This document shows, piece by piece, positions 9,611-20,289 of a DNA stretch of 64,000 nt (positions within the stretch are counted from its first letter, which is position 1; every line of letters begins with the position of its first letter). Under the pieces are notes generated by a model. It worked only from the letters and a program-made list of their open reading frames with translations, had not been told where the DNA came from and ran no database searches. This stretch comes from JADKCZ01 sp963786945 (lineage in GTDB: Bacteria; Myxococcota; Myxococcia; Myxococcales; Anaeromyxobacteraceae): assembly GCA_963786945.1 (NCBI GenBank), contig CAWBAO010000001.1, forward strand, positions 558,001-622,000, written 5' to 3'. The position numbers were made by a program, and so were the translations under genes.

Positions 9611-12600
9611 ACCGCCTCGCTGAGCAGAGCGTCGTACCCGGTGGCCGCGGTCCCGACCTCGAGCTTCGCGCCCGGGAGGAGGACGTCGGCCGCCCCGGAG
9701 TCACGAAGCGGGTAGAGCGTGGACCCAGCTGCATCCAGCTGGCGCCGTGAACGTCACCCGGACGCGTACGAACGTCGAGCCGTTGAGCTGCGCGAGATGG
9801 GAGGTCGGTGGGACAATCTCGGCGTAAGCGCTGTTGTCGTACACCGAGTAGGACGCTCCAGACCCTCCGTTGTTCCGGGCGAAGAAGGAGAAGGTGTAGG
9901 TCGTCCCAGCCGTCACCCGGGCCTGCTGCAGGAGGGTGTGGTTCCCGCCGCCCGAGACCGCCCGGCTGGCGTGCGAGCTTCCGTCGGGGGCAGCGGCTGC
10001 CTCGAGCGTCACCGTCAGGTCGTTGTTCACCTGCCAGGGCGCCGCTCCAATCGGCTCCGCGCTGGAGAGGAGATTCGGGTTGGGCGGCAGCGCCCCGGCC
10101 GGTGTGACCTGGAGAGCCGCGATGGCGGCGACGCCGCTCGGCGGGATGGCCGAGATGGTCACCGTCGTGGCCGCGACGACCGTGGCGGTGGTCACCGCGA
10201 AGGTCGCGCTCGTGGCTCCCGGCTACCGTACGCTCGAAGGAACGGCGGCGATGGTCGGGTCGCTGCTCGAGAGCGGGACGATCGCGCCGCCTGCGGGTGC
10301 AGGGCTGGCAAGCGACAGCGTGCCCGCCGCGCTGGCTTCGCCTTGGACGCTGGAGGGGCTCAGGACCAGGATGTCGGTGAGAACGCCATCGTAGCCAGTG
10401 GCCACGCTCCCGGCCTCCAGCCTCGCGCCCCAGAGGAGGACGTCGGCCGCTCCCGAATCGCGCACGGGATAGACGTTGATGGTGCTGCAGCCCGCTGGCA
10501 CCGTGAAGGTGACCTGCAGCCGCGTGAAGCTCGAGCTGCCGATCCGCGCGAAGTAGGACGTGGATGGAACAATCTCGGCGTAGCTGGTGTTGTCATACAC
10601 GGAGTCGGAGGCGCCGGCGCCCCCGTTGTTCCGGGCAAAGAACGAGAAGGTGTAGGTCCCGCCGGGCGTCACGCGCACCTGCTGCAAGAGGGCGTGGCCA
10701 CCGCCGGAGGAGGCGGCCCGGCTGGCATGCGAGGTCCCGTCGGGCGCAGTGGCAGCGTTGAGCGAGACGGTCAGGTCTCCACCCATGACCCCGGGGCTCG
10801 GCCCAATCGCCTCGCCGCTCGACGAAGGTTGGGATCGGTGGCGGCGGGGCCCAGGGGGTGATGGTCAGCGTCCCGATACCACTCCGCCCCCCGTAGGTCG
10901 CGGTCAGGACGGCGCTGGCGCTGGCCTGGACCGCGCTGGTGGTGATGGAGAACGAGGCCCTGTCGGCTCCCGCCGCCACCGTCACGGTGCCGGGCACCGC
11001 CGCCAGCGCCTGGTTGTCGCTGGAGAGCGTGACGATGGCTCCGCCAGCGGGGGCCACGCCGTTGAGCACGACGGTGCCCTGGGCCGCCGTACACCCAGAC
11101 CGAGGCCGGCGTCAACGCCAAGCTCGACACGGACAGCGGGCTGACGGTGAGCACGGCGATTCCGGTCGCGCCGTAGATGGCCGAGATGGTCGCCGCGTGG
11201 CCGCGGCGACCACCGCCGTGGTCACCGGGAAGGTCGCGCTGGTGGCTCCCGGGGCCACCGTGACGCTGGCGGGGACGGAGGCCACCGCGGCATTGCCGCT
11301 GGAGAGCTGCACGAGCGCACCCTGGGGCCCGGCCACTGCCGGCAGCGTCCCCGTGCCCTGCGTTCCGCTACCGCCAACCACGTCGCTGGGGCGGATGGCC
11401 ACGGTCACCGAGCGCGGCAACACGCTCACGGTCGCCGCCCACGTGCCCCCGGGGAGCGTGGCCGTCACCTGGGCCTGCACGGTCGCGCCGACCGCCTGCG
11501 TCGTGACCGGGAACGTCGTGGTGGTCGCCCCGGCCGGAACCGTGGCGCTGGCCGGGACGCTCACGCTGAGGCTGCTGCTCGACAGCGGGACCGTCTGCCC
11601 GCTCCGATCCGGCCGCCGTCCCCAGGACCAGTTGCCCCTGCGCTGGGTCGCCGCCGAACAGGACCGACGGGTTCACCAGGTCCCGTCCGTCGGAGCCGGC
11701 GTGACCTGCACGAACGTCGAGTTGCTCGTGGTCCCGCCCCGCCCGTCACTCACCGTCGCCGTGATGGTCACCCAGGTGTCGGCGCTCACCGGCGGCGGCG
11801 TGAACATCGCGCTCGACCCCATGCCCATACGGCCCCGGCGTCCGACGTCCACTGGTACTGCACGGCGTCCCCGTCCAGGTCATAGGCATCGGCCACGATC
11901 AGCGTGCTCTGGGAGGCAGGTATCGTCTCGGCGGCCGCGGCCGGTCCATACAGGAAGTGCGGGGCGCTGTTGGCCGTCGCGCTGGCCGGCCCCCGAGCGC
12001 CTGGAACTGCGCCGGGCCCGTCGCGCTCCCTTCCGCCTGGCTCACGGTGAACCGGACCCATCTCACGGTCTTGGCCGGGAACGTGATCGGACCCGCTCGT
12101 CCGTCCCGCTGCAAGGCGCCGACGCCCAGCGAGGTCCCGTCACTGAAGGTCAGGCTCCCGCTCAGCACGTTCTCCGTCGGATACGGCCGGTCGAACAGAT
12201 TGATCTGCGAGATGCGAACGGGCGCGGGCCAGCTCAACTGGATCCAGGCGCCTCCCAGCTTCCTGGGTCACCCACTCTGAGCCCGGCTCCAGCGGCGCTC
12301 CGCCGACCACTCCGTCGACTGCCCTCGTCATTCCCTGTCCCGTCGACAGGCTCTCGGATGACGCGCTCACGTTTGCCGTGATGGCCAGGTTCTTGCCAAA
12401 GTCCGTCAGCCAGAAGAACTCGTCACGCCTCGCCCATGAGGCGAACCAGGACGAGTTGATTCCGTTCGGCCCGAAGATCGCGATCGACTTCATGTTCACG
12501 AGCGGATCGGTCAGCTGCATCTCCGGCGGCTGTACGAAGCGCCGGGCGCGCGACCACACCAGCGGGGTCAAGTCCAGGCAGTCGCCCGGCACGCACGGGG

Positions 12601-13346
12601 TCGACCAGCCCAGATCGGGGTCCGGGGCGTCCAGCCGCTCGTGCCGATCTGGGGCCAGACCACCGCGCCCCAGTACTGCGGCATCCAGACCACGGTCTGG
12701 TACAGCTTGGTCGAGAGGTTCACGCCCTCCCGCTTCAGGGCCACCAGCGCCTCGGCCACGAACAGGGCGATGGCGGCGTGATCGGTATGAGTCTCGAAGT
12801 ACGAGTGGGTGTACACCTCGTCAGGATGCAGGTTCGTCAGGAGCGCCTTCAGGTCACCGATGACCGCGTCCCTGTTGTAGGGACCGGGCACGCCGTACAG
12901 GTAGCGGTGGTACTCCATCCCTCCCAACCCGCGATCGCCGTAAGTCTCCGTCCGACCGGCGATGGAGGTGATGATCGTGCTTCCCGAGGTGGCGTCATAG
13001 AGCTGCCGTAGCCCGAGCGTCGGATACCCGAGGAAAATCAGGTCCTGCTCCGTCAGGCCGATCACTTGCGCCGACGCCACCGACTCACCCTGTCGCGCGT
13101 ACCCTCGCGCGACCCCCCCTCGGCGTCGCCGTTCGTCACGATGGCGGTCTTGATCGTGTCGCCCGCCAAGAGCGCCGTCCGGCTGCGACCGGCCGCCATG
13201 AGCACCTCGTCATCCGGGTGTGCCCCGATCACCAGTACGATCTTGGCCGACGCCACGGACGGCATCACCAGGAGCGAGAGCGCCACCGCCATGGAAAAGA
13301 GACTGGCGCCGCGTCCCCGCGGCCATTCCGACTTCACGCATCGCAT
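7349..13346 (-). CDS. giant secreted PIG-L-type deacetylase with discoidin-like, PKD-like, CBM-like and Ig-repeat domains, frameshifted
   Basis: About 2000 residues. The N-terminus is MRCVKSEW with a Sec signal ending PSVASA near 13243. A LmbE/PIG-L deacetylase domain follows (13243 to about 12420), with the zinc motif IGAHPDDEVLMAAG and a second metal/catalytic motif THTDHAAI near 12780. Next come an F5/8-type (discoidin-like) domain (about 12410-11985) and a PKD-like domain with DLDGDAVQYQW (about 11985-11720). Three Ig-like units, two CBM-like domains with one Ig-like unit between them, and eight tandem Ig-like units complete it. The stop is the TGA at 7349-7351 after ATLRVTR. PIG-L enzymes remove N-acetyl groups from GlcNAc-like sugars, and an exported one would act on polymer outside the cell. 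At least eight indels break the frame, most at G/C runs; I treat them as sequence error. Confidence 0.75.
9620..10810 (-). repeat. duplicated CBM-like jelly-roll domain flanking one Ig-like unit
   Basis: Two copies of a roughly 140-residue domain inside the PIG-L protein, at about 10385-10810 and 9620-10085. Shared blocks are APDG(T/S)SHASRA, GGGHALLQQVRVTPGGTYTF or its variant, SFFARNNGG, and TFT(V/A)PAGCS. The complete copy ends with RDSGAADVLLWGARLEAGS and GYDGV. These blocks resemble carbohydrate-binding and phage-fibre jelly-roll modules, so polymer binding is likely. The second copy has a frameshift near 9745 at its end. Confidence 0.7.
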
Positions 13347-13585
13347 AGGACGCCCCCCGCACGGTCTTTTCTGATTGTTCCCAAAGTCTTGGGTCTGGGG
13401 GAGTGTACGGAGACATGGCGGGGGTGGTATCGCATGACCACGGGTCACACATTCGCGCCTGGACGACCCATCGGCAGTCAGGCCAGCTGGGGGCCCCGGA
13501 AGGGTCGTCCAGCAGACCGCCGCCGTGCGGATGCCCCCGCTGCGGTCAGGCCCGAAACCAGCGTGCCAGCTGCTTCCGTGCGCCG

Positions 13586-14766
13586 TCAGCGGCCAGGACG
13601 AATCTCGCACAGCCGGCGGAACCAGGCGCGGCGCTCGAGCGCGCGGGTCACGAGTATCGTCGCCGCGAAGGGTGTCCGTGGCGGCGCCTCGCTGCCCGAG
13701 ACGTCGATCCCCGTTACGGCCTCGTAGAGCCTCGTGATGCTCGCATCGCTTTCCGCCAGGGCCTGGTCGGCACGCTTGCCACGTACGCCGCGGACGAGAT
13801 CCTCGAAGCTCTTCTCGAGTGCGTCGATGGAAGTCTCCCAGCGCCAGGCCCGGGCCGTCGCAAGTCCATTCCTCCTCAGTCGCTCCCGCAACGGCTGCTC
13901 GGCCAGCAGGCGGCTCACCGCAGCTCGCGCCGCGACCACGTCCCGAGGCTCCACGACCAGCGCATTCTCACCGTCCACGATGTATTCGTCATGGCCAGTG
14001 ACCCTGCCGACCACCACGGTCCCGCCACAGGCCATCATCTCCATCGGTGGGCCGAAGAACCCCTCCACGCGGCTGAGCTTGAGGAGCACGTCGCAGGCCG
14101 AGTAGATGCGCCTCATCTCACCGATCGCGACCCGCTCGAAGAAGCGATCACAGCGCCAGCCCTTCTCGGGCCTTCCGTTCGAGCTCACGCACCAGACCTC
14201 GGCATCGAGAGGCTCCACCACCTCGAAGGCCTCGGCCATGCCCTTCGAAGGCATGGCGATGGCCCCCTCGAGCAGGATGCGCGGCCGCGAGCCTCGCGGG
14301 AACAGGGGCTCGTCCGGGTGGAAATTTCCTCATCCAGGCCATTGGGCACCAGCGCCGCGTCGTGGCCGAACTCGGAGGCCAGCCAGCGCTGGATCCATCG
14401 CGCCTCGGTCAAGTAGTTGTAGTCGAATCGATAGGAGAGCCTGGTGATGTCCGCCAGGACGCTCCCCGGCGGGTGGAACCGGGTCTCGTCGGACTGGACG
14501 AAGTACGCCTTGCATTTCGCCGGGAGGTGGAAGGCGCGGAAGCTGGTGGACCAGAAGGTCGCGACCAGGATGTCGACGTCAGCGGGGTAGCGATTCAGAG
14601 AGAGGGCCGGGATGTCGCCGCCCGGGAACCAGTCGACTCCCCGCTCCCCGCTCTCGGTGACCAACCAGACTTCGTGGCCCCGCGCCCGGAGGCGCCGCAG
14701 GTGCTGGCACACGACGACGAGGCCTCCCGACACACCACAATGGGCGACCAGGTAGACGATTCGCAT
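13586..14766 (-). CDS. family 4 glycosyltransferase, one frameshift
   Basis: Retaining GT-B glycosyltransferase. It starts MRIVYLVAHCGVSGGLVVVC at 14766, with the Rossmann N-domain and glycine-rich loop (residues 1-20). The middle has the acceptor-side block KCKAYFVQSDETRFHP. The C-domain has KGWRCDRFF, IYSACDVLLKLSRVEGFFGP and PPMEMMACGGTVVVG, the GT4 E-x7-E-type loop, then GHDEYIVDGENALVVEP. The frame breaks near 14310; restoring one base gives GLDEE, FHPDEPLFPRGSRPRILLEG. Divergent from the flippase gene, 189 bp apart. Probably adds one sugar of the repeat unit. Confidence 0.85.
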
Positions 14767-14955
14767 GGTGCGCTCTGCCGCCTCTCCCCCGCTGCGGCCT
14801 CTGGCTCGAGGAACGCCACCAGGGGAGCGATACCGGGCGCCCTGCAATCCCTGGTGTTGCCGGAGCCTCGGTGAACGGGATACACGGTCGCCCACGCCCA
14901 GTCGGTTGTCAACCTGCGGAGACGCGAGGCCCTGGTGCCGGGAAATGGAACGCAG

Positions 14956-16524
14956 ATGAGCAGCCACAGCGAGGAGTCGGCGCGGAGGGCGCCCTTCTTG
15001 GCGTCCCTGTCAGGGCGATTCGCGTCTCCGGCGATTCGGGGATCGGCCTGGACGATGGGAGGATACGCAGCCAGCCAGTTCCTCCGTCTGGGCAGCAATC
15101 TCATCCTGACGCGCCTGCTCTATCCGGCCGTGTTCGGGCAGATGGCCCTGGTGTTCATCTTCATCACCGGGCTCCAGATGTTCTCGGATGTGGGGACGGG
15201 ACCGGCGATCATCCAGAGCCCCCGGGGAGACGACCCCGACTTCCTCAACACCGCATGGACCATCCAGTGCGGCCGGGGGGCGCTCCTGTGGCTCGGCTCG
15301 TGCCTGATCGCCTGGCCGGCGGCCGAGTTCTACGCCCAGCCGATGCTCGCCTGGCTCATCCCGGCGGCAGGCCTCACGGCGCTCATCGCTGGTTTCGAGG
15401 CCACCTCGGTACACACGCTGCAACGCCACCTCGACCTGCGCCGGCTCACCATCGCGGAGCTCCTGACCCAGGTGATTGGGATGGTCGGCACGGTGGCGCT
15501 GGCCGTCCTCGACCTCTGGTGGTTCGGACCCAACCACCCGAGCGCCGTCTGGGCCATCGTCGGAGGGAGCCTGATCTCGAGCGCCGGGAAGGTGATGCTG
15601 AGCCGCGCCTACCTCCCCGGCATCCGGAACCGGTTCTGCCTCCACCGCGAGTCGGCGGCGAAGCTGTTCGGGTTCGGGCGCTGGATCTTCGTCAGCACGC
15701 TGCTCACGTTCCTCGCCGGGCAGTCGGACCGGCTCATCTTCGGGAAGATCTTCCCGATGGCCTTCCTGGGCGTGTACTCGATTGCCACCATGCTGGCGGC
15801 CCTTCCGGCCCAGGCCATCATGAAGCTGGGCGCCATGGTCATCTTCCCGGCGTACAGCCGGGTCGTCGACCGAGCCGACTTCGGCCTGACCTTCTGGCGC
15901 GTGCGCTGGCCGCTCCTGCTCGGCGGCGCCGCGGTGGTCAGCGCCCTCTTCGCCTCGGGCCCGTTCCTCATCCGCATCCTCTACGACCGGCGCTATCTCG
16001 AGGCCGGCTGGATCCTCCAGTACCTCTCCGTGGCCGCCTGGTTCCAGGTCCTGGAGGTCACCAATGGCGCGGCGCTGCTGGCCAAGGGTCGGGTCCGCTG
16101 GGTCGCCGCGGGGAGTGCCGCCAAGGTGGTCGGCCTGCTGGCCGGCATCCCCATCGGCTTCCAGCTGGGCGGCCTCGAGGGCGCCCTGTCTGGATACGTC
16201 GCGGCCGAGGTCCTGAAGTACCTCACGTCGGCGGCCGGAGCGGCCGCGGCTGGCCTCCACGGCTTCGTCCGGGACACGGGCCTCACGGTGCTGGTCGCGG
16301 CGACGTCGTTGGCCAGCTTCGCGCTCGGACGTCTCGTCGCGCAAGGCGCCGGCGGCGATTTGGCCGCGTTCGCGGTGGCCGCGCTCCTCGGTGGGTGCGC
16401 GTGGGCGGGCACCGGCGTGTGGCACGTCTGGCGGGACCGCTCCAAGCGCGCCGGCGATCAGCGGGCCGCACGCTCAGATCAGGCCCCGGCTCCCGTCCCC
16501 GCCCGTGAGGGCGAGGACGGGTGA
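14956..16524 (+). CDS. Wzx-type polysaccharide flippase (MOP superfamily)
   Basis: Integral membrane protein of 522 residues with about 14 predicted helices, which translocates lipid-linked repeat units. It starts MSSHSEESARR at 14956, with the GGAAATGG-like purine stretch just upstream; an in-frame GTG at 14935 is the alternative. The N-terminal signature is AWTMGGYAASQFLRLGSNLI, LTRLLYPAVFGQMALV and DVGTGPAIIQS, typical of the oligosaccharide flippase family. The C-terminal tail is charged. The frame is intact, unlike its neighbours. Convergent with the GH5-like gene 32 bp downstream. Works with the polymerase-like protein at 3734-5153. Confidence 0.9.
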   Translation: MSSHSEESARRAPFLASLSGRFASPAIRGSAWTMGGYAASQFLRLGSNLILTRLLYPAVFGQMALVFIFITGLQMFSDVGTGPAIIQSPRGDDPDFLNTAWTIQCGRGALLWLGSCLIAWPAAEFYAQPMLAWLIPAAGLTALIAGFEATSVHTLQRHLDLRRLTIAELLTQVIGMVGTVALAVLDLWWFGPNHPSAVWAIVGGSLISSAGKVMLSRAYLPGIRNRFCLHRESAAKLFGFGRWIFVSTLLTFLAGQSDRLIFGKIFPMAFLGVYSIATMLAALPAQAIMKLGAMVIFPAYSRVVDRADFGLTFWRVRWPLLLGGAAVVSALFASGPFLIRILYDRRYLEAGWILQYLSVAAWFQVLEVTNGAALLAKGRVRWVAAGSAAKVVGLLAGIPIGFQLGGLEGALSGYVAAEVLKYLTSAAGAAAAGLHGFVRDTGLTVLVAATSLASFALGRLVAQGAGGDLAAFAVAALLGGCAWAGTGVWHVWRDRSKRAGDQRAARSDQAPAPVPAREGEDG

Positions 16525-16556
16525 CATGCCGATGAGCCAGCGGCGCGCCGCCGGAC

Positions 16557-17909
16557 CTACAGCCCGCAGGCCTTCCGCGAAGTGTTCCTGATGCTGTTCG
16601 GATTGGTATTCACAACCTGCTGGCCGAGCGCGTTCAACGTGTTGTTCTCGGACGCGAGCTGGTCGGCAACCGGATTCGCGGTCCACGCCCACCAGAGCCA
16701 ACCCACGCCATCAGTCTGCGCCTGCTGCATCGCAGCCACGTAGTCCATGACCGGTCCCGACAGGTCGGTGTTCTCCGTAACCCGCTCGAGGCCGAGCTGG
16801 ATGGGGAACGGTTGCTGGGAGGCGCGATGGATGGCCTCGCACAGCCCCATCCCGTACTCGCTCTGGTAGGTCCACCCGCTCGCCCACGCCGGATTGCCGG
16901 CGAAGGACTTGGGCGTGAATGTGGGGGGGGGCGCGTCGCAGCAGCCGTCGCCGCAGGCGGTCTTGAACCAGTAGGCCTGCCAGTTGAACATGGAGTTGTG
17001 AAGCGGGTCCGCCGCCTGGGCGGCAGCGCCCTGGTTCAGGAGCGTAGGCAGGCCGCGGCCAGACATGGTCGCCATGGAGTTGACGGGACCGTCATAGCCC
17101 CAGCTCCGAAGCAGGTTGACACGGCTGGTGACGTAGCCCAGCCACTGTGCCTCGGAGCCGTCGTACTCTTGCACGGCATCGACGATGATCCATTTCTTGT
17201 ACTTGGCGTAAAGCGCCTTCACCTCGGGCACGTTCCAGTAGTTGATGTCGGTGTACCCGGTCAGCCCATAGCCGGCCGGGACCGTGTAGATCGACCAGTA
17301 GAAAACCATCCCGTGGCCGACGATCTTCGCCATGAGGTCATCGACCTGCTGCCACGTCATGTCGCCGTGGTTGACGATGAGGCGCATGGCGTTGGCCCCG
17401 GTAGCAGCGATGCCATCGGCCCACGACGCCTGGGATGGAGCCCAGTACATGTCCATCTCGATGCCGCGGACGACGAGAGGATTGCCGCACGTGTCCAGGA
17501 GGTTCCGGCCCTGGACCTTCAAGGTGGCGGTCTTGGCCCCGCTCGCCAGCACCGGCACCGTCACGGTCGCCCTGGCCGTCTTGGTTGGGTCGGCCTGGCT
17601 CGCCACCTCGACGTGATACTGGCTGGTCGTCGCTGGCTGGGGCGCCTGGTAGAGACCGGTTCCGTCGATTGTCCCGCCGTTGGCCTCGACGACGCGCCAG
17701 GAGACGGCCGTGTTGACCGTTCCGGTGACCAGGCTGGCGAACGCGAAGGTTGCGCCGGAATTGACCTGCGTGGTCGTCGGGATGATCTGGATCTCGGGTC
17801 CCTGGGCGGCCGCCGCCGCCTCCCCAACCGTTGCGCTCGAACACCCGCTCTGCGCCAGGGCCAGCGCCAAGCAGGCGACGACCATTCCGCGTCCGTGCAT
17901 TCTCATCAT
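16557..17909 (-). CDS. secreted lipoprotein with Ig-like domain and GH5-like glycosidase domain
   Basis: Predicted extracellular glycan hydrolase of 450 residues. The lipobox is ALAQSGCSS near residue 23. An Ig-like domain (about residues 40-125) carries NSGATFAFASLVTGTVNTAV, VSWRVVEANGG and GLYQAP. A TIM-barrel part then reads NPLVVRGIEMDMYWAP, MRLIVNHGDM, WIIVDAVQEYDG, WTYQSEYGMGLCEAIHR and VGWLWWAWTANP, as in GH5/clan A enzymes. The Q-E and S-E-Y positions fit an acid/base and a nucleophile, but this is tentative. Start chosen at ATG 17909 because an AGGACGAG ribosome site lies just upstream; GTG 17930 is the alternative. It may trim or release the polymer made by this locus. Confidence 0.75.
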   Translation of the reverse strand: MMRMHGRGMVVACLALALAQSGCSSATVGEAAAAAQGPEIQIIPTTTQVNSGATFAFASLVTGTVNTAVSWRVVEANGGTIDGTGLYQAPQPATTSQYHVEVASQADPTKTARATVTVPVLASGAKTATLKVQGRNLLDTCGNPLVVRGIEMDMYWAPSQASWADGIAATGANAMRLIVNHGDMTWQQVDDLMAKIVGHGMVFYWSIYTVPAGYGLTGYTDINYWNVPEVKALYAKYKKWIIVDAVQEYDGSEAQWLGYVTSRVNLLRSWGYDGPVNSMATMSGRGLPTLLNQGAAAQAADPLHNSMFNWQAYWFKTACGDGCCDAPPPTFTPKSFAGNPAWASGWTYQSEYGMGLCEAIHRASQQPFPIQLGLERVTENTDLSGPVMDYVAAMQQAQTDGVGWLWWAWTANPVADQLASENNTLNALGQQVVNTNPNSIRNTSRKACGL

Positions 17910-18092
17910 CTCGTCCTTTCGTCCGGACACGGCCGCCGGGTACCGGCTCGGCCCACTGTCCCCCGTTCATGTGATGTAGAGCACGAATGAGATCGGGATG
18001 AAATCACCCAAGTGGTTGATTCTTCTGTGTGTTTTTGGCCTACACGCCCACCCGAGGTAGTGGCCTCGGGAGCCGCCCGGCCGTTCCACCGC

Positions 18093-19994
18093 CTAGCGCG
18101 CAAGACCGCTCCAGGCGTAGGCGTTGACGGTGTCCCAGACGATCTGCTGGAGCCTGGCCGCCTGGGCCGCCGTCATCCCGGCGCCCGTCCCGAGGTCGTT
18201 GTCGGCGAGCAGGCGGGGGTCGCCCTGGAACATGCAGGCGTAGAAGGTGAGCGCGACGGCGTAGCGCCCGATCGGAGTCAGGTGGTTGTCCGTACCGTTA
18301 TTCGAGAAGAACGTGGACCAGAAGGCACCTGCGCCGACACCGGGGAACGAGCCACCCTCGACGCTGGCCTTGATCGCCTTGATCACCTGCCCGGCGGGCA
18401 CGATGTAGGGCACCTTCCACGTCGGGTGCGCCGCAGCCAGCGCGCTGCGCACGGCCTCGTTCCAGCTTGCCTGGTGGTCGACGGCTGTCTCCCAGGTCGT
18501 GGGCGTCACGTCCCACCCTGCCGGTGGGTTGGTCGCCGCGCCCGAGGCCTTGGACCAGCGGTGCCACGAGCCGCCGGTCAGGCAGGTCGCGAAGCCCTCG
18601 GTGGGCGTCGGTGGCCAGGCCATGTAGACCCAGACTTGGACGTTGGGGTTCCGGGCGTGGGCATCCGCCCAGGCTTGCTCGATGTTGGTGGCGTCCGAGC
18701 CATTCTGGCCCGGCGAGCCGCCGTAACCATCGGGCGAGCACGGCATGTTCTGGAACGGCTGCATCGACAAGTGGTCGATTGGCGTGTGCGTCGTCATCCA
18801 TGAATGAATGTCGCCAGAGCAGCAGTCACCACCGCCCGTGGACATGTCATGGTAGATCCAGGTGCCGACCCCCGGAACCGTGTACCGGTTGTAGGCGAGG
18901 TTCTTGCCACCGGCAGCGGCGACCGGTTGCAGGTAGTCGTTGACGGTATCGGTCAGGCTGTTGCCGAGGTGGATTGACGTGGCACCCACGGTTCCGCCGC
19001 CCTGGGTGAAGAGCGCGGTGGCGACCTCGCTCGGCCACATGCAGGAGTGGGAGGCGGTGGCCCGGACCGTCGTCGTGGCGCTGATGCTGAACGGCGCGGT
19101 GTAGACGCTCCCGTTGGTCGGGTCGCTCCCGTCGATGGTGTAGCGGATGGTCGCGCCCGCGGTCGCCGTGGCCAGGGTCACCAGCTGCGTGGAGATGAAG
19201 CTCCCGCCAGGGGGCGTGATGGTCGGCTTCGCCACGACCTGGCCGCTGGCGAGGTCGTAGCCCACGTAGACGTCGCTCGGCGTGGGCCCGTCGAAGGCGG
19301 TGGAGGTGTCGCCGTCGAGCGCGTCAGGCCACCCGTTGCCGGACCGCGCACCCGCGGTCCCGAACCCGGCTCCGGTCAGGCGGGTGGTGCCACTGTAGAA
19401 CTCGACCTCGGCGACCTGCCCGTAGCTGCCGGCAGGCCCGAAGTACTTGACCCACCGGTACGGCACGCCGTTGGCAAAGGTCAATTCGATCCACTGGCCG
19501 TCAGCCGGCGCCGTGGCGACGGTGGCGAGGACGACGAAGCCGTTGGTGGCGCTGTCGTTGGATTCCTGGATGGTGCCGCCGACCAGCGCCGCCGCCTGCC
19601 CCGCTCGCGGGAAGAGGCGCGCGCGGTTGACGGGGAGGAGTTGCCAGCAGCCCGTCCCCGCCGTGACCGTGACCTGCGCCTGGCCGCTCATGCCCGAGAC
19701 CGGCTCCAGCGCCATCACGTGGAAGAGGCCGGCGCTGCCCGGCGCCGTATAAAGGCCGTTCGCCGGTCCGACGGTTCCCCCGGCATCGCCCTCGACCACG
19801 GACCAGCTGACGGTCGTATTGAGGGTGCCGGCCACCGTCGCGGCGAACGCCTGCTGCTCGAAGGGCAGGAGTTGCGCCGTCGCGGGTGACACGCTGACCG
19901 TGGGCGCTCCCGGGGAACTCACGCCCGCCGTGCAGCCGAGGGCAACCAGCGAGAGCATCAGGACGGCTTCGCGCCTCGTCGTCATTCCGGTCAT
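18093..19994 (-). CDS. secreted lipoprotein: Ig-like, discoidin-like, CHB_HEX-type and SGNH hydrolase domains
   Basis: About 633 residues. The lipobox is LVALGCTAG near residue 20. The Ig-like domain (SPATAQLLPFEQQAFAATVA, NTTVSWSVVEGDAGG) matches that of the adjacent GH5-like lipoprotein. A discoidin-like segment (WVKYFGPAGSYGQVAEVEFY) follows. A chitobiase/HexA C-terminal-type module has ATIRYTIDGSDPTNGSVYTA. The catalytic SGNH part begins TSIHLGNSLTDTVNDYL and ends NGTDNHLTPIGRYAVALTF, which supplies the D-x2-H pair. GNSLT replaces the usual GDSL. Start MTGMTTRREAV at 19994 follows a GAGGAG site. A carbohydrate O-acetyl esterase is the likely role. Confidence 0.7.
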   Translation of the reverse strand: MTGMTTRREAVLMLSLVALGCTAGVSSPGAPTVSVSPATAQLLPFEQQAFAATVAGTLNTTVSWSVVEGDAGGTVGPANGLYTAPGSAGLFHVMALEPVSGMSGQAQVTVTAGTGCWQLLPVNRARLFPRAGQAAALVGGTIQESNDSATNGFVVLATVATAPADGQWIELTFANGVPYRWVKYFGPAGSYGQVAEVEFYSGTTRLTGAGFGTAGARSGNGWPDALDGDTSTAFDGPTPSDVYVGYDLASGQVVAKPTITPPGGSFISTQLVTLATATAGATIRYTIDGSDPTNGSVYTAPFSISATTTVRATASHSCMWPSEVATALFTQGGGTVGATSIHLGNSLTDTVNDYLQPVAAAGGKNLAYNRYTVPGVGTWIYHDMSTGGGDCCSGDIHSWMTTHTPIDHLSMQPFQNMPCSPDGYGGSPGQNGSDATNIEQAWADAHARNPNVQVWVYMAWPPTPTEGFATCLTGGSWHRWSKASGAATNPPAGWDVTPTTWETAVDHQASWNEAVRSALAAAHPTWKVPYIVPAGQVIKAIKASVEGGSFPGVGAGAFWSTFFSNNGTDNHLTPIGRYAVALTFYACMFQGDPRLLADNDLGTGAGMTAAQAARLQQIVWDTVNAYAWSGLAR

Positions 19995-20289
19995 CGCAGG
20001 CTGCTCCTCGGGTCGCGGCGTCCCTGGCTCAAGGTATACCGACCTGGGCCAGCGCTCGAATTCCACGTCCTCGCCGTCGACGTCTCGCGGGGTATAGCCC
20101 GGCTCCGAGAGCCCGCGCAACGCTAGGCCCTTTGCCTACAACGCACGCCGCGGAGCCTGGAACGCGAGGGGCGAATACCCCCGGTTGCGATGCCGCGGGA
20201 ATCCGTGGGCAGGGAACACATCCTCTTCCGGGGGATGGTCGAAGAGGTCTGCGCACAAGGCTCCAGCCATGGGAGCCGAGGCGGAATCA

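Noticed and set aside
14871..16508. 545-codon plus-strand frame overlapping the flippase
   Set aside because: Pro/Arg/Gly-rich alternative frame of the flippase gene, whose own frame encodes a clear multi-helix membrane protein.
17910..18092. Sigma-54 type promoter upstream of the GH5-like gene
   Set aside because: An A/T-richer patch is present, but no GG-N10-GC pair with correct spacing was found on either strand.
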